A stretch of DNA of 64,000 nt from Granulicella sapmiensis (GTDB taxonomy: Bacteria > Acidobacteriota > Terriglobia > Terriglobales > Acidobacteriaceae): NCBI GenBank assembly GCA_026225395.1, contig JAMFSR010000041.1, forward strand, positions 1 through 64,000, given 5' to 3'. Position 1 is the first letter of the stretch, and each line of letters opens with the position of its first letter. Positions 36,194-46,300 of the stretch are shown here, in pieces. The notes below the pieces were generated by a model. That model was not told the DNA's origin and ran no database searches. It saw only the letters and a list, made by a program, of their open reading frames with translations. The translations under genes were made by a program, and so were the position numbers.

Positions 36194-37570
36194 CTAACGC
36201 AGCCGCGGTCTCCACCGCAACCACTCGTTCGCTCCTTCGTACATCTCAGCAATCGCCAACAGTTTCGCTTCGCTCCACCATGCCCCGATCAACTGCAACC
36301 CGACCGGTAGCCCCTCACGCGTAAACCCACAAGGCACCGTCATCGAAGGATGCCCCGTAAAATTCGTCGGCCGGTTCAGTCGCATGATCGCCGTTCGCAG
36401 CGTCTCGGTCTTACCCGCAATCGCAATCTCCGTTCTGCCGATCTCCGGCGCCCCCGCCGGAGTCGACGGCACAAGGATCGCATCCACACTGGTAAACACG
36501 CGGCTAAAATCAGCCATCAACTTCTCCTTCACCTCAATGCCCCGTACGTAGTCCACGGCACTCATACCGCGTCCCATCGCCAGTCGCCCGCGAACATCCT
36601 CACCATACATCGACTCCCGCTGCGGATAGTAACCTCGTGCTTCATGCCACGCCGTGGATTCCGCCATCGACATCTGAGTTCCAACCTCCATCGCCTCCTG
36701 CAGCGACGGCAACTTCACCTCCTGCACTTCCACCCCAAGCAGCTTGAAACACTTCGCCGCCTGCTCTAACAGCAGCTTCACTTCGTCATCCAGAAAGTCG
36801 AAGTAGTAATTACTCGGCCAACCGATACGAAACGTCCTTCCTTCAAAACTCTCTTCAGAATGTGATTCTGCAATCACATTTAGCATCGCCCTCACATCAC
36901 TAACCGTCCGTCCAATCGGCCCCACGTGATCAAATGACTTCGCCAGAGGAACCGTCCCCTCCACATTTACCAGGTCATACGTCGGCTTCAGCCCCACCAC
37001 ACCGCAGAACGAAGAAGGCACACGTATCGAACCACCCGTATCCGTCCCCACCGAACCAAAACCAATCCCAGCGGCAATCGATGCCGCCGACCCGCCGCTG
37101 GATCCACCCGAGGTCCGCGCAAAGTTCCACGGATTCCGCACATCCCCATAGTGCGGATTCTCCGATGTGATCCCGTATGCGAACTCATGCATGTTCGTCT
37201 TGCCCAGCAACACCGCACCGGCTTCCTTCAGCCGTCGCGCAACCTCACTATCCCTGGCCGGCACACTATCCCGCAGAATCAGTGACCCTGCCGTAGTCCG
37301 TATCCCCGCCGTCTTGAAGTTGTCCTTCAGCGAAACCGGCAGTCCATGCAGCTTGCTCCGGGGCCCATTCGTTGCGATCTCCGCTTCCGCTGCTCGCGCG
37401 GCCTTCCTCGCTCCATCGGCGTCCACCGTTATAAAGAACTTCCCATGCGGGTTATACCGGTCGACCCGCGCCAGTGCTTCCTCAATGAGCTCAACCGGCG
37501 AAACCTTCCGCGCCGCTACCAGCGCAGCCGCTTCATCGATCGTCAGATACTCCAGCTCGTTCTCGCTCAA
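36194..37570 (-). CDS. Amidase-signature family enzyme
   Basis: A 458-aa amidase. The Ser-cisSer-Lys triad is visible: K82 in LPVSLKDNF, serines around 157 in GGSSGGSA and nucleophile S181 in TDTGGSIR. The frame extends upstream to 37885 but that part overlaps the MaoC gene in another frame. The start I prefer is TTG 37570, overlapping the MaoC stop as TTGA. It resembles GatA, but no gatB or gatC is nearby and the neighbours are CoA-linked genes, so a small-molecule amidase is more likely. The substrate is unknown. Confidence 0.85.
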   Translation of the reverse strand: MSENELEYLTIDEAAALVAARKVSPVELIEEALARVDRYNPHGKFFITVDADGARKAARAAEAEIATNGPRSKLHGLPVSLKDNFKTAGIRTTAGSLILRDSVPARDSEVARRLKEAGAVLLGKTNMHEFAYGITSENPHYGDVRNPWNFARTSGGSSGGSAASIAAGIGFGSVGTDTGGSIRVPSSFCGVVGLKPTYDLVNVEGTVPLAKSFDHVGPIGRTVSDVRAMLNVIAESHSEESFEGRTFRIGWPSNYYFDFLDDEVKLLLEQAAKCFKLLGVEVQEVKLPSLQEAMEVGTQMSMAESTAWHEARGYYPQRESMYGEDVRGRLAMGRGMSAVDYVRGIEVKEKLMADFSRVFTSVDAILVPSTPAGAPEIGRTEIAIAGKTETLRTAIMRLNRPTNFTGHPSMTVPCGFTREGLPVGLQLIGAWWSEAKLLAIAEMYEGANEWLRWRPRLR

Positions 37571-38022
37571 GCCGTCGCCTCGCCGCGCCGCTCTACTAGC
37601 AGCAGATGCTCCGCCACCAGCACCGTCTCTCCGCTCTGATTCACCACCTGCAACCCTTCCACCACAATCCCATGCGCCGGACGCTTCACATCGTCCCGCT
37701 TCTCCTTGATCGTCACCACCACGCGAATCGTGTCGTTCAAAAACACCGGCTTCACAAACCGCAACCGGTCGTACCCATAGCTCATCGCCCGCGGATTGAT
37801 CGACCCCGCCGTCATTCCCACACCCACGCTGAACACCAGCGTTCCATGCGCCATCCTCTGGCCAAACGGTTGCGTCTTGCACCACTCCGCATCCATGTGG
37901 TGCGGATAGAAATCCCCCGTCTGCTCCGCATGAAGCACCACATCCGCTTCCGTAATCGTGCGCCCCGTCGTCTCGCGCGCCGCACCCGTTACATAGTCCT
38001 CAAAGAACATCTCACCGCTCAT
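37567..38022 (-). CDS. MaoC-like hot-dog hydratase/dehydratase
   Basis: A 151-aa single hot-dog-fold protein. The catalytic hydratase motif is seen as GDFYPHHMD (Asp then His), with the downstream AHGTLVFSVG turn typical of MaoC proteins. These enzymes hydrate or dehydrate enoyl-CoA thioesters. ATG 38022 is preceded by GAGGA at about 4 bases; a longer frame to 38109 is unsupported. It is divergent from the solute-binding-like gene 92 bp away and coupled with the amidase. With the neighbouring CoA-transferase it suggests metabolism of a CoA-activated acid. Confidence 0.85.
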   Translation of the reverse strand: MSGEMFFEDYVTGAARETTGRTITEADVVLHAEQTGDFYPHHMDAEWCKTQPFGQRMAHGTLVFSVGVGMTAGSINPRAMSYGYDRLRFVKPVFLNDTIRVVVTIKEKRDDVKRPAHGIVVEGLQVVNQSGETVLVAEHLLLVERRGEATA

Positions 38023-38114
38023 CGCATCCTCATTCCATTCGGCGGAACCATCTCGTTGACATCCTCCAGCAAACTTATCATCCTGATCCAAGCCATCGGC
38101 CACGCGCAAACCAC

Positions 38115-39260
38115 ATGACGGAACTCAAAGGCATCACCTGGAACCACACGCGCGGCTATCTCCCCATGGTCGCCACCGCGCAACGCTTCTCCGAGCTCCA
38201 CCCCGACATCACCATCACCTGGCACAAGCGCTCGCTTCAGGAGTTCGCCGACTTCCCACTCCCCGATCTCGCAGCCCGCTTCGATCTCATGGTCATCGAC
38301 CACCCCTCCATGGGCGAAGCCGCGCACCACAACCTTCTGCTCCCACTCGAAGCCCACCTCCCCGCCGCGTTCCTCGCCGATCAAGCCGCAAACTCCGTAA
38401 GCGCGTCCCACAGCTCCTATCTGTACGAAGGCCACCAGCTGGCCCTCGCCATCGACGCCGCCACACCCATCGCTGGCTACCGCCCCGACCTCCTTCAGCA
38501 AGCCAACGCCACGCTACCCACCACCTGGGACGACCTCCTAGCACTAGCCCGCCGCAACCTCGTCACCGTCCCCGCCATCCCCATCGACAGCCTCATGAAC
38601 CTCTTCATGCTAACCAACGCCCTCAACGCCGAGCCCTTCACAACAGCCGACGAGGTCATCGTCAAACCCGAAGGCACACAAGCCCTCCAGCTTCTCCGCG
38701 AGCTAGTCCAACTCAGCGCCCCCGGTTCCACCGACCGCAACCCCATCCGCACCTGGCAGCTTCTCGCCGACTCCACCACCGTCGCCTACTGCCCCTTCGC
38801 CTACGGCTACTCCAACTACTCCCGCCCCGGCTACGCCGCCAACACACTCCACACCACCAACCTCGTCACCTTCAACAACAATCCCCTCCGTTCAACACTA
38901 GGCGGCGCCGGCCTCGCCGTCTCACGCAGCTGCAAGCACCAAGAGCAAGCCCTGGCCTACGCCCAATTCGTCGCCAGCCCGCGCACCCAGCAAACCCTCT
39001 ACACCGAATCAGGCGGCCAACCCGGCCATCGCTCTGCATGGCTCGACGCCCACCTCAACAACGCCACCAACAACTTCTTCACCAACACACTCGACACACT
39101 CGACAACGCCTGGGTCCGCCCACGCTTTCCCGGCTTCATCAACTTCCAGGACGAAGCCTCCAACCTCGTCCACGCCTACCTCCTCAACGGCGGCAGCGAA
39201 TCCCAGGTGCTCAACGACATGAACATCGCACTCGCCAAACACAGAAAGCAGCCCGCATGA
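38115..39260 (+). CDS. Solute-binding-protein-like (MalE family), no signal peptide
   Basis: A 381-aa protein with the fold pattern of family-1 extracellular solute-binding proteins: QRFSELHPDITITWHKRS near the start, LPTTWDDLLALA, and a C-terminal HQEQALAYAQFVASP. It begins MTELKGITWNHTRG with no hydrophobic N-terminal segment, lipobox or twin-arginine motif, and the upstream frame carries none either. ABC permease and ATPase genes are absent nearby. The stop overlaps the next ATG (ATGA). It may therefore be a cytoplasmic ligand-binding protein that works with the CoA-transferase. This function is inference. Confidence 0.75.
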   Translation: MTELKGITWNHTRGYLPMVATAQRFSELHPDITITWHKRSLQEFADFPLPDLAARFDLMVIDHPSMGEAAHHNLLLPLEAHLPAAFLADQAANSVSASHSSYLYEGHQLALAIDAATPIAGYRPDLLQQANATLPTTWDDLLALARRNLVTVPAIPIDSLMNLFMLTNALNAEPFTTADEVIVKPEGTQALQLLRELVQLSAPGSTDRNPIRTWQLLADSTTVAYCPFAYGYSNYSRPGYAANTLHTTNLVTFNNNPLRSTLGGAGLAVSRSCKHQEQALAYAQFVASPRTQQTLYTESGGQPGHRSAWLDAHLNNATNNFFTNTLDTLDNAWVRPRFPGFINFQDEASNLVHAYLLNGGSESQVLNDMNIALAKHRKQPA

Positions 39261-40399
39261 AACCCCTCGAAGGCCTGCTTGTCATCGACTTCTCACAGTT
39301 CCTCTCCGGCCCATCCGCCAGCCTGCGCCTCGCCGACCTCGGCGCGCGCGCCATCAAGATCGAGCGCCCCGGCCAGGGCGATCTCTGCCGCCAGCTCTAC
39401 ATCTCTAACCTCGAGCTCGACGGCGACTCCACCCTCTTTCACTCCATCAACCGCAACAAGCAGTCCTTCGCCGCCGACCTAAAGAACCCCGACGACCTCG
39501 CCCGCATCCGCAAGCTCCTCACTCGCGCCGACGTCATGATCCAGAACTTCCGCCCCGGCGTCATCGAAAAAATCGGCCTCGGCTACGAACAGGTCCGTGC
39601 CCTCAACCCACGCCTCGTCTACGGCGAAATCACCGGCTACGGCAACATCGGCCCCTGGCGCACCAAGCCCGGTCAGGACCTCCTCGTGCAATCCCTCTCC
39701 GGCCTTCCCTTCCTCAACGGCGACGCATCCCAACCACCCGTCCCCTTCGGCCTCGCCGTCTCCGACATGATGGCCGGCGCGCACCTCGTGCAGGGCATCC
39801 TCGCCACACTCCTCCGCCGCGGCATCACCGGCGAAGGCGGCAAGGTCGAAGTCTCTCTCCTCGAATCCACCCTCGACCTGCAGTTCGAAGTCCTCAGCAC
39901 CTACCTCAACGACGGCCACAGGTCCCCGCAACGCAGCGCCGTCAACAACGCCCACGCCTACCTCGGCGCGCCCTACGGCATCTACACCACCTCCGACGGC
40001 TACCTCGCCCTCGCGATGGGCTCCATCGTCCGTCTCGGAGAGCTCCTCGCCTGCCCCGCGCTCACCACCTACACCAACCCCGCCTCCCTCTTCGATCAGC
40101 GCGACGAAATCAAAGCCATCCTCGTGCAGCACCTCAAAGCCCACACCACTGCCCACTGGCTCTCCATCCTCGAACCCGCCGACATCTGGTGCGCCGACGT
40201 CCTCACCTGGGACCGCCTCTTCGCCCACGAAGGTTTCCAATCCCTCAACATGGTCCAAACCATCGACAGCCGCCCCACAGCCATCATGCAAACCACCCGC
40301 TGCCCCATCCGCATCGACGGCGCCATCCTCACCAGCCCTCTCGCCGCCCCACGCATCGGCGAACACAACGACATCCTCACCAACGAGTTCGACCTCTAG
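39257..40399 (+). CDS. Type III (CaiB/BaiF) CoA-transferase
   Basis: A 380-aa protein. N-terminal LLVIDFSQFLSGPSASLRLADLGA and IKIERPGQGD are family hallmarks, and D170 in LAVSDMMAGAH matches the catalytic Asp169 of formyl-CoA transferase. Type III enzymes move CoA between carboxylic acids and act as interlocked dimers. Its start overlaps the first solute-binding-like gene, and the second follows after 5 bp, so the three are one translational unit. Its presence between two binding-like proteins is unusual. Confidence 0.88.
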   Translation: MKPLEGLLVIDFSQFLSGPSASLRLADLGARAIKIERPGQGDLCRQLYISNLELDGDSTLFHSINRNKQSFAADLKNPDDLARIRKLLTRADVMIQNFRPGVIEKIGLGYEQVRALNPRLVYGEITGYGNIGPWRTKPGQDLLVQSLSGLPFLNGDASQPPVPFGLAVSDMMAGAHLVQGILATLLRRGITGEGGKVEVSLLESTLDLQFEVLSTYLNDGHRSPQRSAVNNAHAYLGAPYGIYTTSDGYLALAMGSIVRLGELLACPALTTYTNPASLFDQRDEIKAILVQHLKAHTTAHWLSILEPADIWCADVLTWDRLFAHEGFQSLNMVQTIDSRPTAIMQTTRCPIRIDGAILTSPLAAPRIGEHNDILTNEFDL

Positions 40400-40404
40400 C
40401 CGCG

Positions 40405-41649
40405 ATGCAGCGCAATCAACTCTTCCGCATCGCCGTCCGCAAGTACCCACCCTTCGAGCAGGCCATCCGCGCCCAGTGGGAAGCCTTCGAATCTCAGATC
40501 CAAACCGGCCTCACCCTAGACCTAGTAGCCCTCGATCTCCACCCGCTAGAAGAAGCCCTCTTCACCTCCAACGGCATGGTCAGTGGCGCATGGGACGTCT
40601 GCTTCGTCGCCACCGACTGGATCGCCACCATGCACCAACGCGCGTGTGCAGTCGACCTCGCGCCCCTCATCGCCGCCGACCCACCCCAGGACTTCCCCCA
40701 AGGCTGGACCGACTCACTCCTCCGCCTGCAACGCATCGACAACGCCATCCTCGGCACGCCCTTCCACGACGGCCCCGAATGCCTCATCTACCGCCGCGAT
40801 CTCTTCAACGACCCCACGCATCAAGCCGCATACCGCGCCCAGCACAACGAAGACCTAACCCCACCCACCACCTGGGAATCCTTCCACCGCATCGCCCGCT
40901 TCTTCCACAACCCCGAGCAGCAACTCTATGGCACCGCCTTCGCCGCCTTCCCCGACGGCCACAACTCCGTCTACGACTTCCTCCTCCAACTCTGGACCCG
41001 CAACGGCGATCTCTTCAACCCGCAAGGCCACATCCACTTCGAAACCCCCGAAGCCATCGAAGCCCTTACCTTCTACCGCAACATCCTCGCCGACAAATCC
41101 GCCACCCACCCCGACTGCCTCAAGCTCGACTCCGTAGCCGCGGGCCTCGCCTTCGCCGCCGGCCATCTCGCCATGGCCATCAACTGGTTCGGCTTCGCCA
41201 CCATGGCCCACACCTCACCAGACTCCGCCGTCCGCGGCCAGGTCGACGTCACCACCCTCCCGCACGCGCCCAACGCCAGCACCGCATCCCTCAACGTCTA
41301 CTGGATCCTCTCCATCGCCATCGGCAGCCCACACCAAACCCGAGCCTGGCAATTCCTCCGCCACTGCCTAACACCAGCCATGGACAAACTCACCACCACC
41401 ACCGGCGCCATCGGCTGCCGCCGCTCCACCTGGTCCGACGCCGAAGTCAACGCCGCCATCCCCTTCTATCACCGCATCGAGCAGCTCCACACCCACGCCC
41501 GCGAAATCCCCCAACGCCCCGACTGGCCCCAAATCGCCTCCATCATCGACACCCTCATCACCGCCGCCATCACCACAACAACACCCATCCCCGACCTCCT
41601 ACAGGCAGCCGACACGATGAGTGGGAAAGTAAACAGTCCGACCCGATAG
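40405..41649 (+). CDS. Second solute-binding-protein-like gene, no signal peptide
   Basis: A 414-aa protein. The first residues (MQRNQLFRIAVRKYPPFEQA) carry no signal peptide. The interior has the family-1 binding-protein signatures: GTPFHDGPECLIYRRDLF, TTWESFHRIA, GTAFAAFPDGHN, and a C-terminal TRAWQFLRHCLT. It is related to, but clearly distinct from, the 381-aa protein upstream, so the pair is an old duplication or a two-subunit system. It ends near the family-2 repeat. The lack of export, and the CoA-transferase coupling, set it apart from ordinary sugar-binding proteins. Confidence 0.75.
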   Translation: MQRNQLFRIAVRKYPPFEQAIRAQWEAFESQIQTGLTLDLVALDLHPLEEALFTSNGMVSGAWDVCFVATDWIATMHQRACAVDLAPLIAADPPQDFPQGWTDSLLRLQRIDNAILGTPFHDGPECLIYRRDLFNDPTHQAAYRAQHNEDLTPPTTWESFHRIARFFHNPEQQLYGTAFAAFPDGHNSVYDFLLQLWTRNGDLFNPQGHIHFETPEAIEALTFYRNILADKSATHPDCLKLDSVAAGLAFAAGHLAMAINWFGFATMAHTSPDSAVRGQVDVTTLPHAPNASTASLNVYWILSIAIGSPHQTRAWQFLRHCLTPAMDKLTTTTGAIGCRRSTWSDAEVNAAIPFYHRIEQLHTHAREIPQRPDWPQIASIIDTLITAAITTTTPIPDLLQAADTMSGKVNSPTR

Positions 41650-41672
41650 CCTTTGCCTTTGTCGTTGCCCTT

Positions 41673-41742
41673 CGGATTAGGTCCGGGCTTTAGCCCGGAC
41701 ATCTAAAACCCCGAACAAAAGGGGCTTCAGCTCCGGGCTCTC
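41673..41742. repeat. Family-2 dispersed hairpin repeat, copy 1
   Basis: Starts with CGGATTAG, then the 20-bp hairpin GTCCGGGCTTTAGCCCGGAC (41681-41700), then a CCCCGAACAAAAGGGG hairpin and the tail CTTCAGCTCCGGGCTCTCC. The same layout recurs at 59069-59140. Its position between convergent genes would allow it to act as a bidirectional terminator, although no long T-tract follows. Confidence 0.6.
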
Positions 41743-41760
41743 CTCAACCCACCCACAACT

Positions 41761-42867
41761 TCACCGAGCCTTCAAATAATTCCCATACCCCACCACCAGC
41801 GTAGAGGCCACCAACAACCCAAACCCCGCCGCCCCCATCAGCTTCGTGCGCCGACTCGTCCCCCTCCACTCATGCAGCACCGCACCCCACAACGTAGCAA
41901 ACAGAATCGTCCCCGCCATATGCAGCGTCCAGCTGCTGAAGTCATACTTCCCCATCTTCGTCTGCCCCATTGAGTAGAAGAAGAACTGCAAATACCAAAG
42001 CAGCCCCGCCGCAGCAGCAAACGCATAGTTCAACACCACCCTCTTACCACCCAGCCGCACCCTACCATCATTCGCCGCACCCATAAACTGCGCCCCTGAT
42101 CGATTCCTCACCAGCAACCCACCACACCAAAGCGCATTCGTAGTAAACCCGCCCCACAACACAACAACCAGCGCCGGCAAACTCTGCCACAAATCACTCC
42201 GCCCCTCACCAAGCAAACCCACCCGCGTTACCTCACTCAAAGGCTTAGCCGCCGCCAGCCCATACGCAAAGCAAGCACTCAGTATCCCCGCAAACGAAGC
42301 CACCACCACACCACGTCCAAACACAAACTCCCCACGCCCACCCGGCGTCGCACCTTCCTCCGCCTCGCGCCCACGCAGCTCCTGCTCTTTACTCCGTCCC
42401 GCCAGCCCACTTACCACAATCGCCGCCAGGCACATTGCAATCCCCAGCAGAATCACCTGCCCAGCGCGATCCCGCGCCACCTCCCCCATCTGCCCTGCAA
42501 ACAGCGGAGGCACCAGCGTCCCAAACGCCGTACTGAACCCCAGCGCAATCGTGTAACCCAGCGCAATCCCCAGGTACCTTACGCCCAACCCGAACAGCAA
42601 ACCACCCACGCCCCACATCGCGCCCCAGAACCACGCATACAACATCACGCCCCGGTCCGCACCCTGCAGAATCCCCACCACCCCCGGCACCAGCACCGCC
42701 GCAAAGATCGCCGGCACAACAATCCAACTAAACACTCCCTGCACCAGCCAATAGATCTCCCACGACCACCGCCGTATCCCGCGAAACGGCAGATAGCAAC
42801 TCGCCGCGGAAAGCCCACCCGTCCAGTGATACAGGACGCCCAGAAACGGATTCGGATTCAAGCACAA
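41761..42867 (-). CDS. rhaT: RhaT-family sugar/proton symporter
   Basis: A 368-aa protein with about ten membrane helices. The N-terminus NPNPFLGVLYHWTGGLSAAS and the helix SWEIYWLVQGVFSWIVVP match the L-rhamnose/H+ symporter RhaT, and the length is close to the E. coli protein. It should import rhamnose or a related deoxysugar across the inner membrane. No rhamnose isomerase or kinase is nearby, so the substrate is likely but not proven. A start four residues later at NPNP-style Met is not available in frame; ATG 42867 is used. Confidence 0.85.
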   Translation of the reverse strand: MCLNPNPFLGVLYHWTGGLSAASCYLPFRGIRRWSWEIYWLVQGVFSWIVVPAIFAAVLVPGVVGILQGADRGVMLYAWFWGAMWGVGGLLFGLGVRYLGIALGYTIALGFSTAFGTLVPPLFAGQMGEVARDRAGQVILLGIAMCLAAIVVSGLAGRSKEQELRGREAEEGATPGGRGEFVFGRGVVVASFAGILSACFAYGLAAAKPLSEVTRVGLLGEGRSDLWQSLPALVVVLWGGFTTNALWCGGLLVRNRSGAQFMGAANDGRVRLGGKRVVLNYAFAAAAGLLWYLQFFFYSMGQTKMGKYDFSSWTLHMAGTILFATLWGAVLHEWRGTSRRTKLMGAAGFGLLVASTLVVGYGNYLKAR

Positions 42868-43398
42868 CCCCCGCCAAGATGCCCCATCCTACCCCAAACC
42901 ATCCAGCATCCAAACGCACGAAAACCGATAGAAGATAGATTTCACAAGCAACCTCACCAAAGTTCCGCAGCGCGGACTCCACCAATCCAAAACACCCTTC
43001 CATGTCATCACGCCGACAACCACAAGCATCGCTCTATCCGATTTCGGTCTCACTCATCCGTCCGCTCCAAAGCTGTCTTACTGCCGCAACCGTTCAACAC
43101 TCACTCACGCAATAACTTATTGAAAAATCGGTTCTCTCCCAGCACCCGTAAGACAGGCCCATCTACGGTCCGCAGCGTTTGAATGTTATGTACTGACATA
43201 AGAGAGCATCTCTGTTCCGGAAAGCGGAAGCCGAGCGCGCTCTACCACGCCTCCGCGAACACCTTTCGTCCGCACACTCCAAATTGAGTGCATTCCGTCT
43301 TGACACTGCAATAACCCCCTTCGTAGGTTGTGCGCGAATCATTCCTGGCCCAGTCATGGAACTGAGTTTCCAGGCGCACTCACTTCGGAGGCAACACC
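42868..43398. other. 530-bp intergenic region with promoter-like sites
   Basis: No gene is recognisable between the RhaT and TonB-receptor starts. A TTGACA at 43300-43305 followed by TAGGTT 18 bp later is a plausible promoter for the receptor; the -10 match is weak. Nothing else stands out. Confidence 0.4.
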
Positions 43399-46300
43399 AT
43401 GAGTTTCAGAAAGCCCAATGCTCTGCTGCACGTACTCGTCATGATTCTCGCGCTCATCGCAGGAGCAACGGCACAAGCGCAGAACGTCACCTCCGGTGCA
43501 ATCGCCGGCACCGTCACCGACTCCACCGGGGCGGTCGTTCCCGGCGCGCAAGTCACTGTCACGGATCAGGCCACCCGTCAGGTCACAACCACCAAGACCA
43601 CCTCTTCCGGTGCCTTCAACGTAGAGAACCTTCAGCCCGGCGACTACTCCGTCGCCATCTCCATGTCCGGCTTCCAGCAGTACACTCTCACCAACTTCCA
43701 CCTCGATCCCGGCCAGCGCCGTGGACAGGACATCAAGCTCACCATCGGCAACGTCGACACCAAGGTCACAGTCGTTGCCGACGCCCTCGCTGTCCAAACC
43801 GAAAGCGCCGAGTCCGGCGGCACCATCACCTCCAAAGAAGTCCAGAACCTCATGGTGAACGGTCGCAACTTCTCGCAGCTCACCAGCGTCCTCCCCGGCG
43901 TCAGCAATACCCTCGGTGCCAACGGCAACTATCAGTCCGGCCAGGGAGCCATCACCTCCACCGTCATCGTCAACGGCTCCTCCGACGAAGAGACCATGTA
44001 CACCATCGACGGCGTCTACAACGTCACCAGCGCTTCCGACATCACCTTGCCCATCACTCCCGTCATCGACGACATCGATGAGATGCGCATTCTCTCCGAC
44101 AACTACAGCGCCCGCTTCGGCCTCGCTGGTCGCCAGATCGTCGTCTCCACCAAGTCCGGCGGCGATCATTATCACGGCAGCATCTACGGCTACGACCGCT
44201 CCAACGAGTACGGCACTGCCAAGACCTATACCTACCAAACCGGCCAGGTTTTTCCCTCGCTCCATCTCACCGACTGGGGCCTCACCCTCGGTGGCCCCGT
44301 CAAAATCCCTCACGTCTTCTCCGACACAGGCTCGAAGCGCCTCTTCTTCTTCGTCGGTGCCGACTGGAAAGCCAACCACCAGTCCTCATCGCTCAACAGC
44401 CGCAACACCTTCACCACCGCCATCCGCGGCGGTAACCTCAGCGTGGAGCCCGAGCTACCCACCGGCGCCGTCCTCACGCCCTACGCTTCACTCGACGCCT
44501 ACCACCAGTCGATCCTCAACGCCCGCAATCCCGGCAACCCATCCGCCTGCATCTTCCAGGAAACCGGAAGCGGCAACTACAACGGCATCCTCCCGCAGTG
44601 CATGGATCCCAACACAGTCTTGCTCATGAACACCTTCTGGCCGCTGCCCAACTACACCTCCTCCACTGCCAATTACATCAACACCAACCCCACCAAGTTC
44701 AGCGTCAACGATCAGGACTACCGCGCCGACTACAACATCAACAACCGCAACCTCATCACAGTCCGCATCCTCCACGAAGAAACCACCAGCATCAACGCCT
44801 CGCGCAACTACAACGATCCATCCCCCAACCCCGACTCCCTCACTTACAACCCCGCCGGCAACGGCCTCGTCCGCTGGCAGTCCACCATCACGCCGAACAT
44901 GGTAAACACCGCCAGCTTCGCCGAGGTCTACACCAAGTACGGCTCGCTGCTCTCCGGCACCTACACGCTGCCCTCCGGCTACACCGCCTCCGCTGGCAAA
45001 ACCTTTCCCACCGCCGATCCCCTCAACCGTATTCCCGACATCAGCCTCAACAACGACACCCACAGCGCCGAGAACTGGTTCTGGCTCGGCGTAGGCGCTC
45101 TTCCCAACTTCTCCAACGACGCCACCGGCGAAGTCTCCGACGACTTCTCCTGGGTCAAGCACAACCACGTCCTCCAGTTCGGTGGCACCTTCATGTGGAA
45201 CCTGCTAAACATCAACGCCAGCTCCTTCCCCATGGGTAACTACTGCATCAACGGCGGCTACTCCGGCGACACCGCCGGCGACTACCTCCTCGGCTTCCTC
45301 GCCAACGCCAACAACGGTTGCTCCTTCGGCTTCGAGCAAACCAACACCCAGCGCGCAGGCCGCTTCCACAACAAGTGGTCTGAGTTCTACTTCCAGGACG
45401 ACTGGAAAGCCACCCCACGCCTCACCCTCAACCTCGGCATCCGCTACAGCTACTTCACCGCTCCCGCCAAGGTCAACAACGACATCGCCAACTTCATCCC
45501 CAGCGCCTTCAACGCTGCACAGGCTCCCGCCGTCTCCACCACCGGAGCCTTCACCCTCAACGCCCTCAACCAGCCCCTCACCACAACCGGCACCGTCGCC
45601 AACCTCACCAACAACGGCCTCGTGACCGCCTGTCAGGGCACACCCTGCGGCTTCACCAATCCTCAAAAAGCTCTCTTCGCTCCACGCCTCGGCTTCGCCT
45701 ACCGCCTCACCAATGACGGCAAAACCTCCATCCACGGCGGCTACGGCCTTGGCTACACCCAGGTCAGCCTCTTGCAGACCTCCAACCTCCTCAGCAACAT
45801 CCCCTTCGTTCAGCAACCCACCTACAACAGCACGGAGTTCACCGCACCCACCGGCCCCGCCGGCACCATCGCCAACCCTCCCGGCACGCAAGCCCTCAAC
45901 GCCACCGGTGCCGGATACCGTCCCGCCCTCATCCAGAACTTCAGCCTCACTGTCGAGCGCCAGATCACACCCGGCGGCATCCTCTCCATCGGCTACGCCG
46001 GCATGACCACCCAGCACGTCTTCTCCAACGCCTTCGACCAGAACTTCCCCAACAACGGCACCAGCGCCAACTCAGCCACCTGCGCTTCCAAAGGTCCCGC
46101 CAGCACATCAGGCGCATACCAATTCGATCCCTGCATCAACACCGGAGGCATCAGCAGCCTTTACTACCGCCCCTACGCCGGCTACTCCACCATCACCACC
46201 GGTGTTAGCCTCGGCGTAGCCAACTACAACGGCCTCCTCGTCGGCTACGTCCAGAAGATGAAAGACGTCACCGCCCACATCTCCTACACCTTCTCGAAGG

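Noticed and set aside
36194..37570. Amidase as GatA of the Glu-tRNA amidotransferase
   Set aside because: No gatB or gatC nearby, and the gene is coupled to a MaoC hydratase, so a small-molecule amidase is more likely.
37571..37885. N-terminal extension of the amidase frame to 37885
   Set aside because: It overlaps the MaoC gene in another frame, has low-complexity content, and the TTG at 37570 gives a full-length amidase.
39479..40450. 323-aa minus-strand frame opposite the CoA-transferase
   Set aside because: Gly/Val/Glu-rich shadow caused by the codon bias of the opposite strand; the sense gene is clear.
43284..44081. 265-aa frame overlapping the start of the TonB receptor
   Set aside because: Arg/His-rich shadow; the receptor frame has a signal peptide and a good ribosome binding site.
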